From: Chrysomallon squamiferum
Lineage: Eukaryota > Mollusca > Gastropoda > Neomphalida > Peltospiridae
Assembly: GCA_012295275.1 (NCBI GenBank)
Contig: CM022674.1
Coordinates: 12,951,864-13,015,863, forward strand
Length of the DNA stretch: 64,000 nucleotides
Reading direction: 5' to 3'
Position numbers and translations under genes: made by a program. Position 1 is the first letter of the stretch, and each line of letters starts with the position of its first letter. This document shows positions 26,032-40,526 of the stretch, in pieces. The notes beneath the pieces are model-generated. The model was not told the DNA's origin. It made no database searches and was given only the letters and a program-made list of their open reading frames with translations.

Positions 26032-26175
26032 TAATAGTAATAAATAATGATAGTAGTAATAATATAATAGTAATAAATAATGATAATAGTAATATAATAA
26101 TAATAATAATAAATAATGATAGTAATAATTATAAACAATAATAATAATAATAATGAATAATAATAATAGTAATAA

Positions 26176-26206
<31 letters not shown>

Positions 26207-27064
26207 ATAATAATAGTAATAATACTAATAATAATAGTAATAATAATGAATAATAATTGTAATAAATAATAATGATAGTAATAATAATAATTAATAATTA
26301 TAAACAGTAATAATAATAATGATAATATTATAATAATAATAAAGATGATGATTATGATGATGGTAAAATCAAGTTGTCAGTAACTTCCAGTATTATCAGG
26401 TTGTTATATTTTTTCTGGTTCTTTTAAATTGCTTTTTAATTTTTTTTTTTTTATGTAATATTTCAATTATTATTATTTTTTTTTTTTTTCAACATTTGCA
26501 TTATTCATTCTTAAATAAGGACTATGAATATTGCTGGAAATAAAAATAAAAGTAATATTTTGTTCGCTTATTTATATTAAAAAAAAAAAATGAAAGCAAA
26601 GATATCGTCAAAAGAAGCTGTCATGACATTATTGAAGGGAGGCAACTGAATCAGTTACAAACAAAATTTTAAATTGCAGTTATGGGACTTAGACTGCTTA
26701 AATGAGAAACGACTGATCTCGGTCGTATCAATTTTATTTTGTTTATTTAAAATGTATTATCTTTTTCGTTCTTTTTTTTCTTTCTTTCTTCTTTTTTAAA
26801 ATTTGCCTTTTTCTTTCTTTCTTTCTTTACTCTTTTCTGTTTTTTTTTTTTTTTTTTTGCATGATCATTTGTGAACTGATATTAATATAAGCACATTATT
26901 CTCAGAATACTTTAAACAGTGTAAAATTGTTATAATTTATAATAATGTTATTTGACTTAAATAAATAAATAAATAAAAGAATAACTTCATTTTAAAATAT
27001 TTCAGTATCATTCATGAATATTTAAAAATTGATAACGTGAAATTATTTGACATTGCTTGTAATC
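25546..27064. other. 3' region of CEP15-like gene and microsatellite spacer
   Basis: (TG)n-(TA)n at 25616-25695, a long imperfect TAA/GATAG region at 25983-26345, and pyrimidine-rich runs at 26760-26860. No gene seen. Confidence 0.7.
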
Positions 27065-27153
27065 CCCGTGATAGCTCAGTTGGTAGAGCGGAGGACTGTA
27101 GAGGTTTATACAAAGCTATCCTTAGGTCACTGGTTCGAATCCGGTTCGCGGGA
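27065..27153 (+). tRNA. tRNA-Tyr(GUA), 16-nt intron (copy B)
   Basis: CCCGTGA/TCGCGGG acceptor, A box TAGCTCAGTTGGTAGAGC, B box GGTTCGAATCC, anticodon GTA. The intron AGGTTTATACAAAGCT contains TAC, able to pair with the anticodon. TTTT follows within about 10 nt. The shared upstream block was not found ahead of this copy. Confidence 0.95.
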
Positions 27154-28153
27154 AAATAATTTTATTATTTTTTAAATTTTTATTATTATTATTATCATTA
27201 TATATGTATTATTTTCTAATTTTTTAACAAATATATTTGGATGATTGATATTTCAATTGTTTTTTTTTTTTAAATTTTGTTTAATTTATATTTTTATATT
27301 TGTTGTTTATATGTACATCCGTCAGTTATAACTATTTATAAGTGACAGACATTAGATCTATTTCCATGTGGTTTGAAAACAAACAATTGATGAAAAGAGT
27401 CTTTCATTTATATATTTAGTATTGCTCTAAGTTACAACAACAGCAGCACCAACACATTTCTAACTATAATAATTATGAAAATGTCTACCATATATTTTAA
27501 TATTGCTACAGCTTATAACAACAACAACAACAATATTTCAGTCTAAATAATTTTGAATGAATAGAAAAAAAAGTATGTAACATTTTTTTTTTTTCTGATA
27601 ATGTAATAAAAGGCAATTTTACAATATTAGGAACTTCGTAATAAATCAGAAATAAATGAAATAAAAATAAATAAATACATACATAACAGAAGTTAACGAA
27701 AACTTATAAAAAATAATGATTAAAAAAATATAAATTTTCAGCGAACATATCGAACTTGTTATTACTATGGTTCCACTTTAAATCACTATGGTTTCTTTGT
27801 AATCAAACTGTAAGTTGGTTAGAAATTCTTTCATATTAATATCATCATCATCATCATCATTCTGCTTTATATTATTATTATTATTATTATTACTGTTGTT
27901 TTTCATTTTGTCCATAAAATTCTGTTTCTCTTCCTGCTATAACAACAATACATTTTATATCTTGAAAGAATAACATATATGAAGAAACACTTTCAGTTTT
28001 ATTTATATCTACATTATTTTCTCTCAGTATGACAGACAACATAACGGACGCAGAACGGATGGATTAACATACACAAATCAGAAAGTTTAACTAATACATA
28101 AACTGACTAACGAAAATATCAGAAGATAATAATAATAATTTAAAAATGTAAAT
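27154..28153. other. Spacer between divergently oriented tRNA copies B and C
   Basis: AT-rich with short TTA, CAA and ATC repeats (for example 27840-27890). No gene or mobile element recognised. Confidence 0.6.
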
Positions 28154-28242
28154 TCCCGCGAACCGGATTCGAACCAGTGACCTAAGGATAGCTTTGTATA
28201 AACCTCTACAGTCCTCCGCTCTACCAACTGAGCTATCACGGG
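28154..28242 (-). tRNA. tRNA-Tyr(GUA), 16-nt intron (copy C)
   Basis: Consensus copy with CCCGTGA acceptor, canonical A and B boxes and the consensus intron. T-runs follow on the minus strand (CATTTTTAAATT). A decayed second copy lies directly upstream of its 5' end. Confidence 0.95.
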
Positions 28243-28260
28243 ATGTGATAATTATGACGA

Positions 28261-28317
28261 CTTTAGGATAGCTTTAAACAATCTTCTACAGTAAACTCAC
28301 CCAGCTGAGCTATCAGT
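28261..28317 (-). pseudogene. Decayed tRNA-Tyr relic
   Basis: Read on the minus strand it keeps the D-arm (ATAGCTCAGCTGGG), the CTGTAGAAGATTG anticodon/intron region and AAAGCTATCCTAA. It lacks the T-arm and the 3' acceptor. It lies 18 bp from copy C in the same orientation, so it is probably the remains of a tandem duplicate. Confidence 0.8.
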
Positions 28318-28461
28318 TAGACAATATTTGATCCACTGAATTATTATGATACATTATGTACTGGGAGATATCATTTCGTATTAATTAGTGTTTTATAAGC
28401 ATCCTTTATAATAATTATTGAAATACTCAGCCAGGTATTTGTGTGTATAACTTGATAATGC

Positions 28462-28610
28462 AGGTTGAGAATTCTTATCCGAAACTTTTCAGAGCATTAG
28501 AAATAGTGATATCTTACAGCTTTCGGATAGACAAACTTTACTTGTACACAGAATTATTTAAAATATTATTTTAAAATATCACGCAGGCTAATTGTATAAG
28601 CTGATAATGT
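28462..28610 (-). mobile_element. MITE-like copy 2 of a two-copy family
   Basis: Starts GGTTGAGAATTCTTATCCG and matches the right half of the 22098-22325 element in inverted orientation. The distal end is lost in AT-rich sequence. Confidence 0.45.
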
Positions 28611-28979
28611 GTTTTTTACGTTGCCATTTTTTCCTACAACCCATAAAACAACGCCTGGTTTATTTATCGCCTCGATATTTATTTACACATGAACACTGTC
28701 CTTTTTCATTTATGAAGTTTTACTATGGTGACTGTAGTCATAATACCATTATGGTTGTTGCTGATGATGATGTAGCTTCTGTCGTTGTTATTGTTATCAT
28801 TATTATTATTATTATTAATAAAAATGTGTTCCCTCGACGTTTAATATCTAAAAGAAAAATGTCCATCCTTTTTCCCTACTCGGTATGCTCTCTATACGTC
28901 ACTATATCACTCAGGTGATTAAATTACCAGTATACGGTTTTATTTACAAGTTTCAATTACGCGCAATCAATTGTAACAG

Positions 28980-29400
28980 TGATAAACTATTTTTGATGAC
29001 ACGTAAGGGAACGATGACGCTTTATTCCCGCCATCTACGTTTGTAGGTTTCCCGCCAAACATCTTTGTCCCAGACGGGCGGGTCATCGCAAACGATCGGG
29101 GTCATATTGTTTGATGTTCCACAAACAATGGACCTGCTGAATTGCAGCTAGCTCAATATGCAGAAGCAATTATTCAATGTCTCGCTTACAATGTAATTGT
29201 AACGGGCATATCAATCACATATTTGTGCATTCACCAGCCGTGAAAGGCACGTCTCGCAGATTCTCGCGAGGTCGCGACCCCGACCACGGATCAAATATGG
29301 CGGACGAGAAATCAAATAGATTATGTGAGGCAGGCGGCCCAAAGTGGATTAGCAAATGTTGATGTGGTCGCTATGGCTGCGTTGACCAAGCTTTTAGTTA
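28980..29400. promoter_or_regulatory. CpG-containing promoter-like island
   Basis: Unlike its surroundings this stretch is repeat-free and CpG-rich. It holds TCTCGCGAG (29262-29270), a motif common in animal housekeeping promoters, and a YY1-like ATGGCGGA (about 29297-29304). No convincing downstream exon was found, so a promoter for an unseen or non-coding transcript is only a possibility. Confidence 0.3.
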
Positions 29401-29537
29401 GTTTTATTATAATGAAAACTCTCCGTCGCTTGCTTAGTTAGATAGTAATATAGTTAATTTTGTAATTTTTCATATGCAGTGGAAGAACATGTGCGTACAA
29501 GGAAATAACTATTTATGGCTGTAATTATTTCCTGGAT

Positions 29538-29549
29538 TAATAATACTAA

Positions 29550-29631
<82 letters not shown>

Positions 29632-29669
29632 CAAATAATCAAAATAATAATAAGAAGAAAATTATGATG

Positions 29670-29703
<34 letters not shown>
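29538..29703. repeat. (TAC)n-(TAA)n and poly-A
   Basis: A TAC/TAA compound array of about 95 bp, and a run of 28 A residues after a short spacer. Confidence 0.95.
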
Positions 29704-29707
<4 letters not shown>

Positions 29708-30019
29708 AGGTAAATAAATAATAATAAAGAAATAGAATCAGAATATTACAAAGACGATAACATTAATTAATATAATATATGTTATATACACATTCGATAT
29801 GAACCACCTACATATAAGAATATGATACAGTGTTTTAAATCCAGAGACTTTCATTTTTGAATTAAGAACTGACACGAATATCTTTAACACGCACAAGCTC
29901 AAAAGATTCAGAAGTAATATTACTGCTGTAGGTATTATCTGAAAAGTTAAACTTTCTAATCTGAATCGAATATTTAAAAAATAATAATAATAAAAAATAA
30001 ACAATAACAAAAAACAAAC

Positions 30020-30080
30020 AGGACTGTAGAGGTCTATACACATCAACCTTAGGTCACTGGTTCGAATCCGGTTCGCGGGA
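30020..30080 (+). pseudogene. 5'-truncated tRNA-Tyr
   Basis: Starts abruptly at GGACTGTAGAGG and retains the anticodon region, a mutated intron (GTCTATACACATCA), the whole T-arm and the 3' end GTTCGCGGGA. The acceptor 5' strand and D-arm (A box) are absent, so it should not be transcribed or fold. Confidence 0.9.
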
Positions 30081-30087
30081 ATATCTT

Positions 30088-30106
30088 TTTATTATTATTA
30101 TTATTA

Positions 30107-30165
<59 letters not shown>

Positions 30166-30227
30166 GCAGGAAGAGAAATGGAATTTTAAGGACAAAATGA
30201 AAATAATAATAATAGTAAAAATAATAA

Positions 30228-30281
<54 letters not shown>
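30088..30281. repeat. (TTA)n and (TAA)n arrays
   Basis: Two long trinucleotide arrays of opposite sense, separated by about 40 bp of unique sequence, which could form a hairpin. Confidence 0.9.
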
Positions 30282-30492
30282 TTACAAGAAATATCACGCT
30301 CGGAATGATAATTATTAAACGTATAAATAAATAAATAAAAACACATAAACCCGAGTCAAAACTATTCGAGACCTGCGTGCCAAGGGCGATAACTGAATGA
30401 AGATATAACGTGACGACAAGTGTTCATAACGAGACAGCCAGACTTAGATCTTCCTATTCATCGAGTCGTTATTTTAAGCCACATTTTCCCAT

Positions 30493-30581
30493 CCCGTGAT
30501 AGCTCAGTTGGTAGAGCGGAGGACTGTAGAGGTTTATTCAAAGCTATCCTTAGGTCACTGGTTCGAATCCGGTTCGCGGGA
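30493..30581 (+). tRNA. tRNA-Tyr(GUA), 16-nt intron (copy E)
   Basis: CCCGTGA/TCGCGGG acceptor, canonical A and B boxes. The intron is AGGTTTATTCAAAGCT, where TAT could still pair with the anticodon through G-U. A T-run of about 16 starts 6 nt after the gene. Confidence 0.95.
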
Positions 30582-30616
30582 ATTGACTTTTTTTTTTTTT
30601 TTTTTTCTTTTTTAAT

Positions 30617-30648
<32 letters not shown>

Positions 30649-30899
30649 TTTTTTTTAGTATTATTTTCTTGTTCTAATATATTATTTATCCATTTAATTA
30701 TTGGATTAGTTTACTATTTAAATTTTATTTCATTAACTTATTTTCATTGACATCTTTATTTTAATAGAGCAAGGATACATTGCTAAAATGTCGTCATTGG
30801 TCTAACTTCTTACACATTTCTTCATATATATATATATATTATTTGTCCTGATTTAAACATTATACGTTATTTGAAATATATAAGGCTAGGCTACCCTGT

Positions 30900-31560
30900 T
30901 TCTCAGTTTTATTAAAATTGATACACTCATGACGTGCGGATCTCTGTCTGTGATGGTTGTATGTGTGTCTGTACGTTACTTTTCGCGTATGGAAGATAAT
31001 ACCATCTGATATGTATTAATATCGACTTTTCTAAATAATTATTTCCATATCGACTGTTTCTCGACTCAAAAACATCTCCTGCTCGTTTTAAAAGAAACAG
31101 TGCGCCTTCTGACAAATTTCATTTCGTTCTGTTTATCTCGTGCCGATCTCCATCTTGGCGCGCTCTCCATCTCGATTCAGTGTTTGATAAAAACAAATGA
31201 ACCGAACGGATAGGCCTGCTTCCAACATGGCGGACAGATGGTTCTCTCAGTCGTCTGCTCTGACAGAACATTTTTCTTGATAAGTGAACAGTTGGTCACT
31301 AATTGTCCCGACAGCACAAACTGCCCTTTCTTAATCCCGCCGTGTGGTCAGTCTGTCTGACCAAACACCGATAGTGACCGCTCTAACGATAGACAAACAA
31401 ACTGACCGCAGCAGACACAATTGGACATTTCCCAGAAGTCTCCGCGTCTGGGTGAACCAGCAGATGATGTTTGTACGGAAGACGTGCTATCGCTGGTTCA
31501 AGCTAAACCACGGAGGATAAAAACAATGAACTTTGTGAAAGGTCTTACTGTATTAATTTA
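30900..31560. promoter_or_regulatory. Complex CpG-containing island with YY1-like sites
   Basis: Repeat-poor sequence with CATCTTGGCGCG (31150-31163) and CCAACATGGCGGA (31222-31234), both resembling the YY1 core (ATGGCGG or its complement). It resembles a promoter or conserved regulatory segment. No exon could be attached to it. Confidence 0.3.
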
Positions 31561-32227
31561 ATTAATTGGGTTTTACTGAAGGAAATTTTGACAGTAAACA
31601 AACTGGAACTCAAGCTGTGAATAACCGTTCATGATAAAACGTTAACAGAATTTAACTTAAGTATCGAAGAAAAAAAAATATTTTTCTTTTTCATTCTTTT
31701 ACCCTTAGGCATTGATAAATTAGAAAATTTAATTTTATAAAGTAAATGACAACAACAACAACATCAATAAAAATAATAATAATAACGACAATAACAATAA
31801 TTGCAATTACTAAATTAAACTGAAAATAATTTTCGTCTGTTTATTATTGTCACACACACGCGCATACATACATAAACACTCGCACAAATACACAGAAACA
31901 CACACAAAAACACACACACACACACACATTTATACTCGAACATCTGTAAATCTACCACAAATTCATATATATTATTTTTATATCTCCGTTTGTCCATTTC
32001 CATTTTCTTTTCTTTCTTTTTTTTTTTTTTCTTCTAAGCTGTCTCGTCTTCTGACTCCCTTACTGATTTATTTTCTTTCTCAACATCGCTCCCTCCATCT
32101 TTCCAATTCTCGTTCTTCTCTCTCTCATTCATTCATTCATTCACTCTATCCCTCTCTTTTTTCAACAGTTTTTCGAAAAAAAAATTCATCTTATCTTTCT
32201 TTATTTTTCTATTTCACACACACACAC

Positions 32228-32262
<35 letters not shown>

Positions 32263-33595
32263 TTCGTTCAGTCTGACACTTTTCCATTCTCTATTTAGTT
32301 CACAGTTTCCGATAAGCAACTGTTTTTATTTATTAGTTTGTTTATTTCAAAAAAAAAAGGTACTGGTCAGTACTTATTTCGCCATCATCCTATTTTTTCA
32401 ATTAATCGTGTCTGGATAAGCGACGGAGATAAAACAAACATTCTATTTCCAATTTACAGAAAACGTATTTCCATTCACCTACTCTTAATTTTGTACCGCC
32501 TTGGAGCGGTCTGCCGCCAGCTGATCTGTCTCGCGACAGACGATAAACTTAAATTGGCGGGAAAACAATTTATTTGCTTAATCATCACAAGTTATTTCAG
32601 TGCGTTTCACGCGGAGAAGGACTTATCTTTTAAACGGCCGTGTTATAAAGGAAAACACCTCTTTTTTTGAAAAGTGTATAATTATGTAAATTTAGATGGT
32701 AATTTAAAGAGGCGGGGTTATTTTTAAAATATTTAAGAGTAATAATAATTCGACAAGTGTCAGAGCTGCTGTAATGGAGCATATTTGCTTTCTTTTCGTA
32801 TTGTTTAGATGATAATGACGTTGTCAGTGTGTTTGTTAGTGTTCGTCCTGTTCTTTATTATCACCGTCGTTGTCGTTGTCATCATTATAATCATCATCAT
32901 CTTCTTATTCTTCTTATTATTATTATTATTATTATTATTATATCACATAAATAATTAAAAAAAAAAATCTTATACATCTTATTCACAGAGGCACTGTTTG
33001 GGATAACAAACAAACACATTATTAATCTGCTTAGCTGACCGGACGTTATTCCTTTATAAATACTATTAATTCTTTCTTTCTGTTTTGTGAACATGATTCA
33101 TCACAAACAGTTATACACAAAGACCGACAGAGTCCACCATTGTCAACTTTGACCTCAGAAATGACCCTGTCTGACGGGTCATGAATAAACCCATTGTTAT
33201 TTATATCGACTTAATTTTGTGATGTGGAGAGAGGAAGCTGTTTGTAACACCACGATTCATAAATCATAAACATAACTTTATATTGTCATTAGAATGAGAA
33301 TAAAACAGGGTGTCAACTCTTTAAAATTATCTTTATTTTTATTTTTGAAAATTCTTATTGTTGCCCTTTTATTCCTTCTTTCTCTTTAATACGAAAAGTC
33401 AGTAAATATAAGGCATTTAGATAACGGCGTTCTTTCCAAGTTTCCTAGATGTAGAATCTATGAGCCACAAACTCACATATAAAAAAAAAAAAACCTTCAT
33501 ACCTTCAATATATTTAAATATATAATTAATTTACACTGCTGTTTTAAATAGTTGTATTTCTTAAAATAAACCTTGCTTAACGCGGGAAATATTTT
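31561..33595. other. Non-coding spacer
   Basis: AT-rich sequence with CA (about 31850-31930), CT/TCTG (32100-32265) and TTA (32908-32941) repeats. At 33140-33165 TTTGACCTCAGAAATGACC resembles the tRNA upstream block, but no tRNA lies next to it. Confidence 0.5.
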
Positions 33596-33620
33596 ATGAT
33601 TTTTATGAGCCTAGCACTCA

Positions 33621-33801
<181 letters not shown>

Positions 33802-34129
33802 TCCCTACTTTTTTTTATATAAATACACAATTTAATATTTTGTTTTATAATTTTTGTCAGTACAAATACATTTAAAAAACAGGAATTTCAAAAAATATAT
33901 ATTTAAGACAGAACAGAAGAATGAATAAAAATCAATTTACCAGGAGGGACATAAAGTATTAAACAAGACAGCGTGACTAACAGATAGACTGACACAGACA
34001 ATATACGACTATGATAATCTGGGAGCGTTTGAATAACAACATTTTGTTGTGGTACGTAAATCACGAGAGAAAAAGAATAGAGTGAATTATCCAGAGGAAC
34101 GGACACACGGACACAGACAGAAGGTTACA

Positions 34130-34830
34130 TTGTACGAGTATGGATTACTGTGCTGCTATTTGAAGATAGCGTGGATTTGCGGTAGGTGAATTCCTTCAGC
34201 TGTGATCACCAGAGTGCAAAAAAAAAAAAAAAAAATAACAAATTTTGATAAAGGGCTTTTCTGTCGCCGGTGTTTACCCCTTCGCCGTCAATTATTTAAT
34301 TAGTGACTGGTTACCCATCCTTTGCTAACACTCGACACTGGATATGTCAAAAGAACGGCCGTTTTTTTTCTCTTATCTATTTCAAGCTTTGACAGGGGAT
34401 TACAAAAACCACACTAATTTATTGAATGGTGATTCCAAAAGCGTTTTGTGCACTGGTATACGTCTGTACCGAGCAAACTTACCGCCATTGTCTGGAGCCA
34501 CACAGCGGAACACTTGACAAAAACACGGTGCAATGGTCGGATAACTCTGGCGGACATTAGTACTTTCCCGATGACAGAAAAATTACCGGTTAGGACAGTA
34601 CGAAAACCAACCCCCTGATCCTTCTTGGATCATGTTGCCGCGAGTTACATGTATCAGTAATTCTATTAGTGATCGGAAAATCAATTAAGGATTCGGTTAC
34701 GAGCTTCTAAGTGGACGAAATGTCCCAATTACAGTATCGTTTTACCCACGAACCCGTACGCCGCTGAAATACGGCCTCGACAGGGTGGAACAAGAATGTA
34801 CGTTTCACCCGTTGACTCTTTAAATTTTAG
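34130..34830. other. Repeat-free complex island, possible regulatory element
   Basis: About 700 bp without microsatellites, of mixed composition with homeodomain-like ATTAATT/AATTAAG cores and no long open frame. It could be a conserved non-coding element. Nothing in it identifies a gene. Confidence 0.3.
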
Positions 34831-35420
34831 TCATTTCTCACAGTTTTTTTCTTTCTTTCTTTCTAATTTTTGTAAAAAAAATTCTTACTTATTTCTATTT
34901 ACCTTTAAAAAAAAATTTTTTTTTTTTTTTTTTTTAAATATTATTTTCAGAGTTGGTTTATCTTTTCAGTAAGATTGATAACAGATTTTGGTTTTTGTGT
35001 TGTTTGTAATTATACTTTTCTTTTTTTTTTTTTTTTTCTTTTTTTTTTTCTTTTTTTAATAATAAGATTGATAATATAAATCATACATCTTATGTTATAC
35101 AAAACACTATAATTATACAATTTTATTAAGTATACAATACACCATATAATATTATATGTGACGTTACTATCTATATGACACAGTGTATAAACACACATAC
35201 ACACACCGAGTATAGTGTATTCTCTTTCGTTCACATAAACATTCTCCTATGATATATATAACTCCTTATTTTATTTTATTTTTTTTTTTTTTTTTAATAT
35301 TTATTTTAATATTTTATTTTTTTTTTTTTTTATCAGTTAATATTAAAAATTAAGTAATACAAAAAATAATAATTAAGATTACAAAATGTATTCAAAACAA
35401 ATTTTTAAAATATGAAAACT
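34831..35420. other. Homopolymer-rich spacer
   Basis: Long T and A runs (34905-34936, 35020-35056, 35278-35331) with no recognisable feature. Confidence 0.6.
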
Positions 35421-35486
35421 TCCCAGTGACCTAAGGATTTTTATAAACCTCAACAATCGTCCGCTCTGCCAATTGAGCCTTTGGGC
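35421..35486 (-). pseudogene. Decayed tRNA-Tyr relic with T-arm deletion
   Basis: On the minus strand it shows GGCTCAATTGGCAGAGCGGA (D-arm), a damaged anticodon (GATTGTTGAGG) and AAATCCTTAGGTCACT. It then jumps directly to GGGA: the T-loop, one T-stem strand and most of the 3' acceptor strand are deleted. The acceptor 5' strand is also lost. Confidence 0.85.
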
Positions 35487-35518
35487 ATAAAAATACAGAT
35501 CTACATATACACGTAGAT

Positions 35519-35556
<38 letters not shown>

Positions 35557-36100
35557 ATACAAAACAAACGTACACACACATCCAGACAGATATACAGAGG
35601 CGAACACACAAAACATACATGCAGACACAAAGTTAATACTGGTCCGCCAGCTCATTCTATCTTTTCCCTGAATTCTTCTACTTCTACTGCTTCTTCTTCC
35701 CTTTAATTATATATTAATTTGTACAAATTGAAATCTCTAACTGTCTTTGTTGTAGCTTCACCGAGTCACAGCTGTTAGCACGTTAAAAGTTTTTGAATTA
35801 CTTCTCCCTGCCAAGGTAATGGTGCTTGTTATTTTTGTCCAAAAAAAAAAAAAAAAAAAATTTAAAAAAAAATTTAGATTGATGGATTTTCTACAATCCG
35901 TTTGACTGTAGCCAAACGAATTCATTTTCCAAGGCCACATTAGGAAAGAGCTGAATTTATTACAGAATGAACAAGTGAACGATGTTTTATTGTGTTCGAA
36001 ACCCATCACCGACCCGGATGATTGGTCATTTATTAACGCATAACGAGGCACGTGCAATGACGTCATTAACAATTCATCGCCGAGTCTTTATACGTATTGG
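35487..36100. other. Spacer with CA repeat and poly-A
   Basis: (CA)n at 35521-35553 and A-runs around 35841-35870. No gene supported. Confidence 0.6.
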
Positions 36101-36690
36101 CGTTTTCGCGTTAACTGCGAGCAGACGTGTGATGCGGTGAAAACGAACCATAAGGTTGTCCGCGCTTTTATCCCTTTTCCCCGAATATCTCAGCCTTTTT
36201 CTTTTAAAACCATTCACACCCTTCCTTCGGTCATATACGCGAATATAGAGCAAGGGAGTTAATCGCATCGGTGAACGTATTCCGCTCTATTTTTAGTGCC
36301 TGTGATTTCATGGGGTGTGTGTAATGACACGGTTTTTTTCTGTCGTTTTGAAAGTTTTAACCGCACGTTGCTAATAAGCCTTCGACCGCGAGATTAATTA
36401 ATAAGGGTCACAAAGTTTTAATTGTTTCCAGAATAGCACTTGTGACACGCGCGCGACGTGTTAATTTCAGTCGCGACTGCAGACGAGTGGCGTTCGGCTA
36501 TTGAGACGTTTGCAAAAGTATGTCGTTGAAATGGGGGGAAAATTCCAAAAGTTGATGAAGGAATTGAATGAACTGCCTAATTAAATTCGAATTCGCTTCT
36601 CCGTCGTCGAACGCGAACAATGGAACAATGCGACATGTTTTGTCCAAATACAGAATTTACAACAGCGAAAGAGAACAAAGAAAGCGAAGA
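36101..36690. other. Repeat-free complex island, possible regulatory element
   Basis: CpG-containing sequence with ACACGCGCGCGACG (about 36444-36458), ATTAATTAATAAG and GAACAATGG (SOX-like). There is no open frame of interest. It is enhancer-like in composition only. Confidence 0.3.
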
Positions 36691-36732
36691 TAAAGAAAAA
36701 AAAGAAGTGAAATAATATTCAAAACCAATAAC

Positions 36733-36733
<1 letters not shown>

Positions 36734-36813
<80 letters not shown>

Positions 36814-37230
36814 TGAATATGAATATGAATATGAATATGAATAGCAGTAGTAGTAGTAGTAGTATTAGTAGCAGTAGCAGCAGCAGCAGTAGTAGTAGAA
36901 TCAGTAGTAATAGTCTTTTTCGTAGCAGTAATTGTATTATTATATAACGTTCATAGCAGTAACAGTAGTTGTAACTGTAACACCAGTGATAATAGATATA
37001 TCTCTATTAGTAATAATAATGATGGCTGAAGTAGAATATATGGTAACAATAATAGTAATACTAGGAAAAATATTAGCAATAATTAGGTTTGTAGTAGTTG
37101 TGTAAGTACTAGTTTTAGTATTAGTGGCTGTAGTAGCAGTAGTGGTTGACGCATTAGTGGTGCGACTGTAATCGTAGTCGTAGTATTAGTAATTGTCGAT
37201 GTAGCAGTACTATTTTTAGTAATAACAGGA
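36734..37230. repeat. (TAA)n, (TGAATA)n and (TAG)n compound array
   Basis: A TAA run (36734-36812), five TGAATA units (36813-36842), and then about 400 bp of decayed TAG/AGC/TAA triplets. Confidence 0.9.
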
Positions 37231-38061
37231 GTCACGGTAGTAAATGAATAATTCATCCAGAAATATACAAATAATGTTTATATAAACATGTTTAATAACT
37301 ACGTGTTTATATAATCATGTTTAATAACTACGTGTTTATATAAACAGTTATTTGCGGATAACGGTACAGCTGTAAGTATTACACATAGATCACGACATTA
37401 TAACAAATATTTAAATAACCAGACACTTATCTATTTACATACACTTGTTAACGGCAAACGACCCGTCGTCACAAACATCAATCATTTAATCTGGCTGAGG
37501 TTTCCACCACCAACACGACAGTAATGAAAAGATTTCGTGCCGCCTCGGAATTCAAATGACGCCATTATTACTTTTCGCTTTCTTCCCCGCTAGATGGCGT
37601 TATTGTTTCTCACTCGCTGTTATGACAGTTTCGTCCAAACTTAACAGGAGATTAATGATCTTTGGCCAATAACACCTTAATTATGTTATTGTTCGTCGCT
37701 TGCCGTAAAAGCCAGGTTTACACAGGTGCCGCGATTCCAGCTGCTGCTGGTGCTGATTCGTTCTTTGTGGTCGATAACGGTTATTGCGAGACTCACGAAG
37801 GCCTGCGAAGTGCAGACAAAAGTTTGATTAATTTCCACTGTTTCTTCTTGAAATACTTGCGCACAGTCATACCAACTCTGTTTTTCTGCCCGTCCATTTA
37901 TTTGTCATCATTCTTTTTTTTTTTTTTTTTTTTTTTTTCCACTAACATCTCTTTCTCTTTGTTTGTTTTGTCGCTTTTTTTTCTGTCTTCTTTTCCCACT
38001 TTCTCTCACTGTAACATCTGTCTCTATCTCTGAGTGTCTCTCTCCCTCCCTTCATCCCTCT

Positions 38062-39412
<1,351 letters not shown>

Positions 39413-39478
<66 letters not shown>
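39413..39478. repeat. (GA)n array
   Basis: Perfect GA repeat, 72 bp upstream (left) of tRNA copy F. Confidence 0.97.
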
Positions 39479-39484
<6 letters not shown>

Positions 39485-39549
39485 TATATAGAGTAAAAAA
39501 AAAAGAAGAAATGGATTAAAAAAAAAAAAAAAAAAAAAGACATATCTAT

Positions 39550-39638
39550 TCCCGCGAACCGGATTCGAACCAGTGACCTAAGGATAGCTTTGTATAAACC
39601 TCTACAGTCCTCCGCTCTACCAACTGAGCTATCACGGG
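39550..39638 (-). tRNA. tRNA-Tyr(GUA), 16-nt intron (copy F)
   Basis: Consensus body with CCCGTGA acceptor, TTCGAAT T-loop and consensus intron. A long T-run follows on the minus strand. The shared upstream block is present at 39691-39727. Confidence 0.95.
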
Positions 39639-39690
39639 TTACAAATATTTCTATTTATATTTAATGTAAAATCAATTAAATATTAATCGG

Positions 39691-39727
39691 TTATGTCAAA
39701 CGTCATTGGTTCTGAGGTCAAATTAAA
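39691..39727 (-). promoter_or_regulatory. Shared tRNA upstream block, copy F
   Basis: Read in the tRNA direction: TTAATTTGACCTCAGAACC and then AATGACGTTTGACAT, about 55-90 bp before the gene. It is nearly the array consensus although this copy lies outside the array. Confidence 0.6.
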
Positions 39728-39761
39728 TAAGATTACGATTATATTATTTTCTCATTACACA

Positions 39762-39762
<1 letters not shown>

Positions 39763-39848
<86 letters not shown>
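39763..39848. repeat. (TC)n array
   Basis: CT repeat of about 85 bp immediately beyond the copy F upstream block. Confidence 0.97.
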
Positions 39849-39851
<3 letters not shown>

Positions 39852-40526
39852 TTGATCTCTAATCTGAGTATGTTGCTGTATTGATTGCTTCTTTTAAGTT
39901 TTGTCATTTTCTTTTTTCTTTTTCGTTTCTTTAATTCGGCTTTTTAAACCTTTTCCTTTGTACAATATTTCTACAGAATTTTTTCTTTTTTTAACTTTTT
40001 TTTTTTTTTTTTCTTTTTTTGTTTATTACAGCGACATCTAGTGACAGAATCCAGGCCATAAAGAATCGATCATCAGTTCTCTATATGACACACATTTACA
40101 CAAAGCAGACGATCTACTCACAAAGGTTAACGTGATCAAATCTTACAGATGGTATGTGTTTCGTCCACTCGATACGTGTGATTTATTTGTTAAACCAAAA
40201 CCTGTTTTATTTTCTGTATATTTAATTCTGTTAACGCGAGTCTATTGCTTAAAGCCTGCTTTCAAATGAACGTAATCGAATTGCGATCGGGGAATAGGTT
40301 TAACGCGAAACAGAGTCGGCTAAATCTTGCAAATTCAAAACAACGGAGGAAAATAACAATCTTGTTTAGAGTGAAAAGACAGGAGGAGAAGAAATAAGAT
40401 CAGACTGATCTAATCTTCGTAGTACACCCATTAGACAATTTCACGTTCCAACCCATTTTGATTTATTAACAACTGTTACAAATATTATTATGAAATTTAT
40501 TACGTCTGCCTTTCAAAATGCATGAT

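Noticed and set aside
33140-33180. Orphan match to the tRNA upstream block
   Set aside because: The TTTGACCTCAG and TGACC matches are short, no tRNA lies nearby and the spacing differs. It may be chance.
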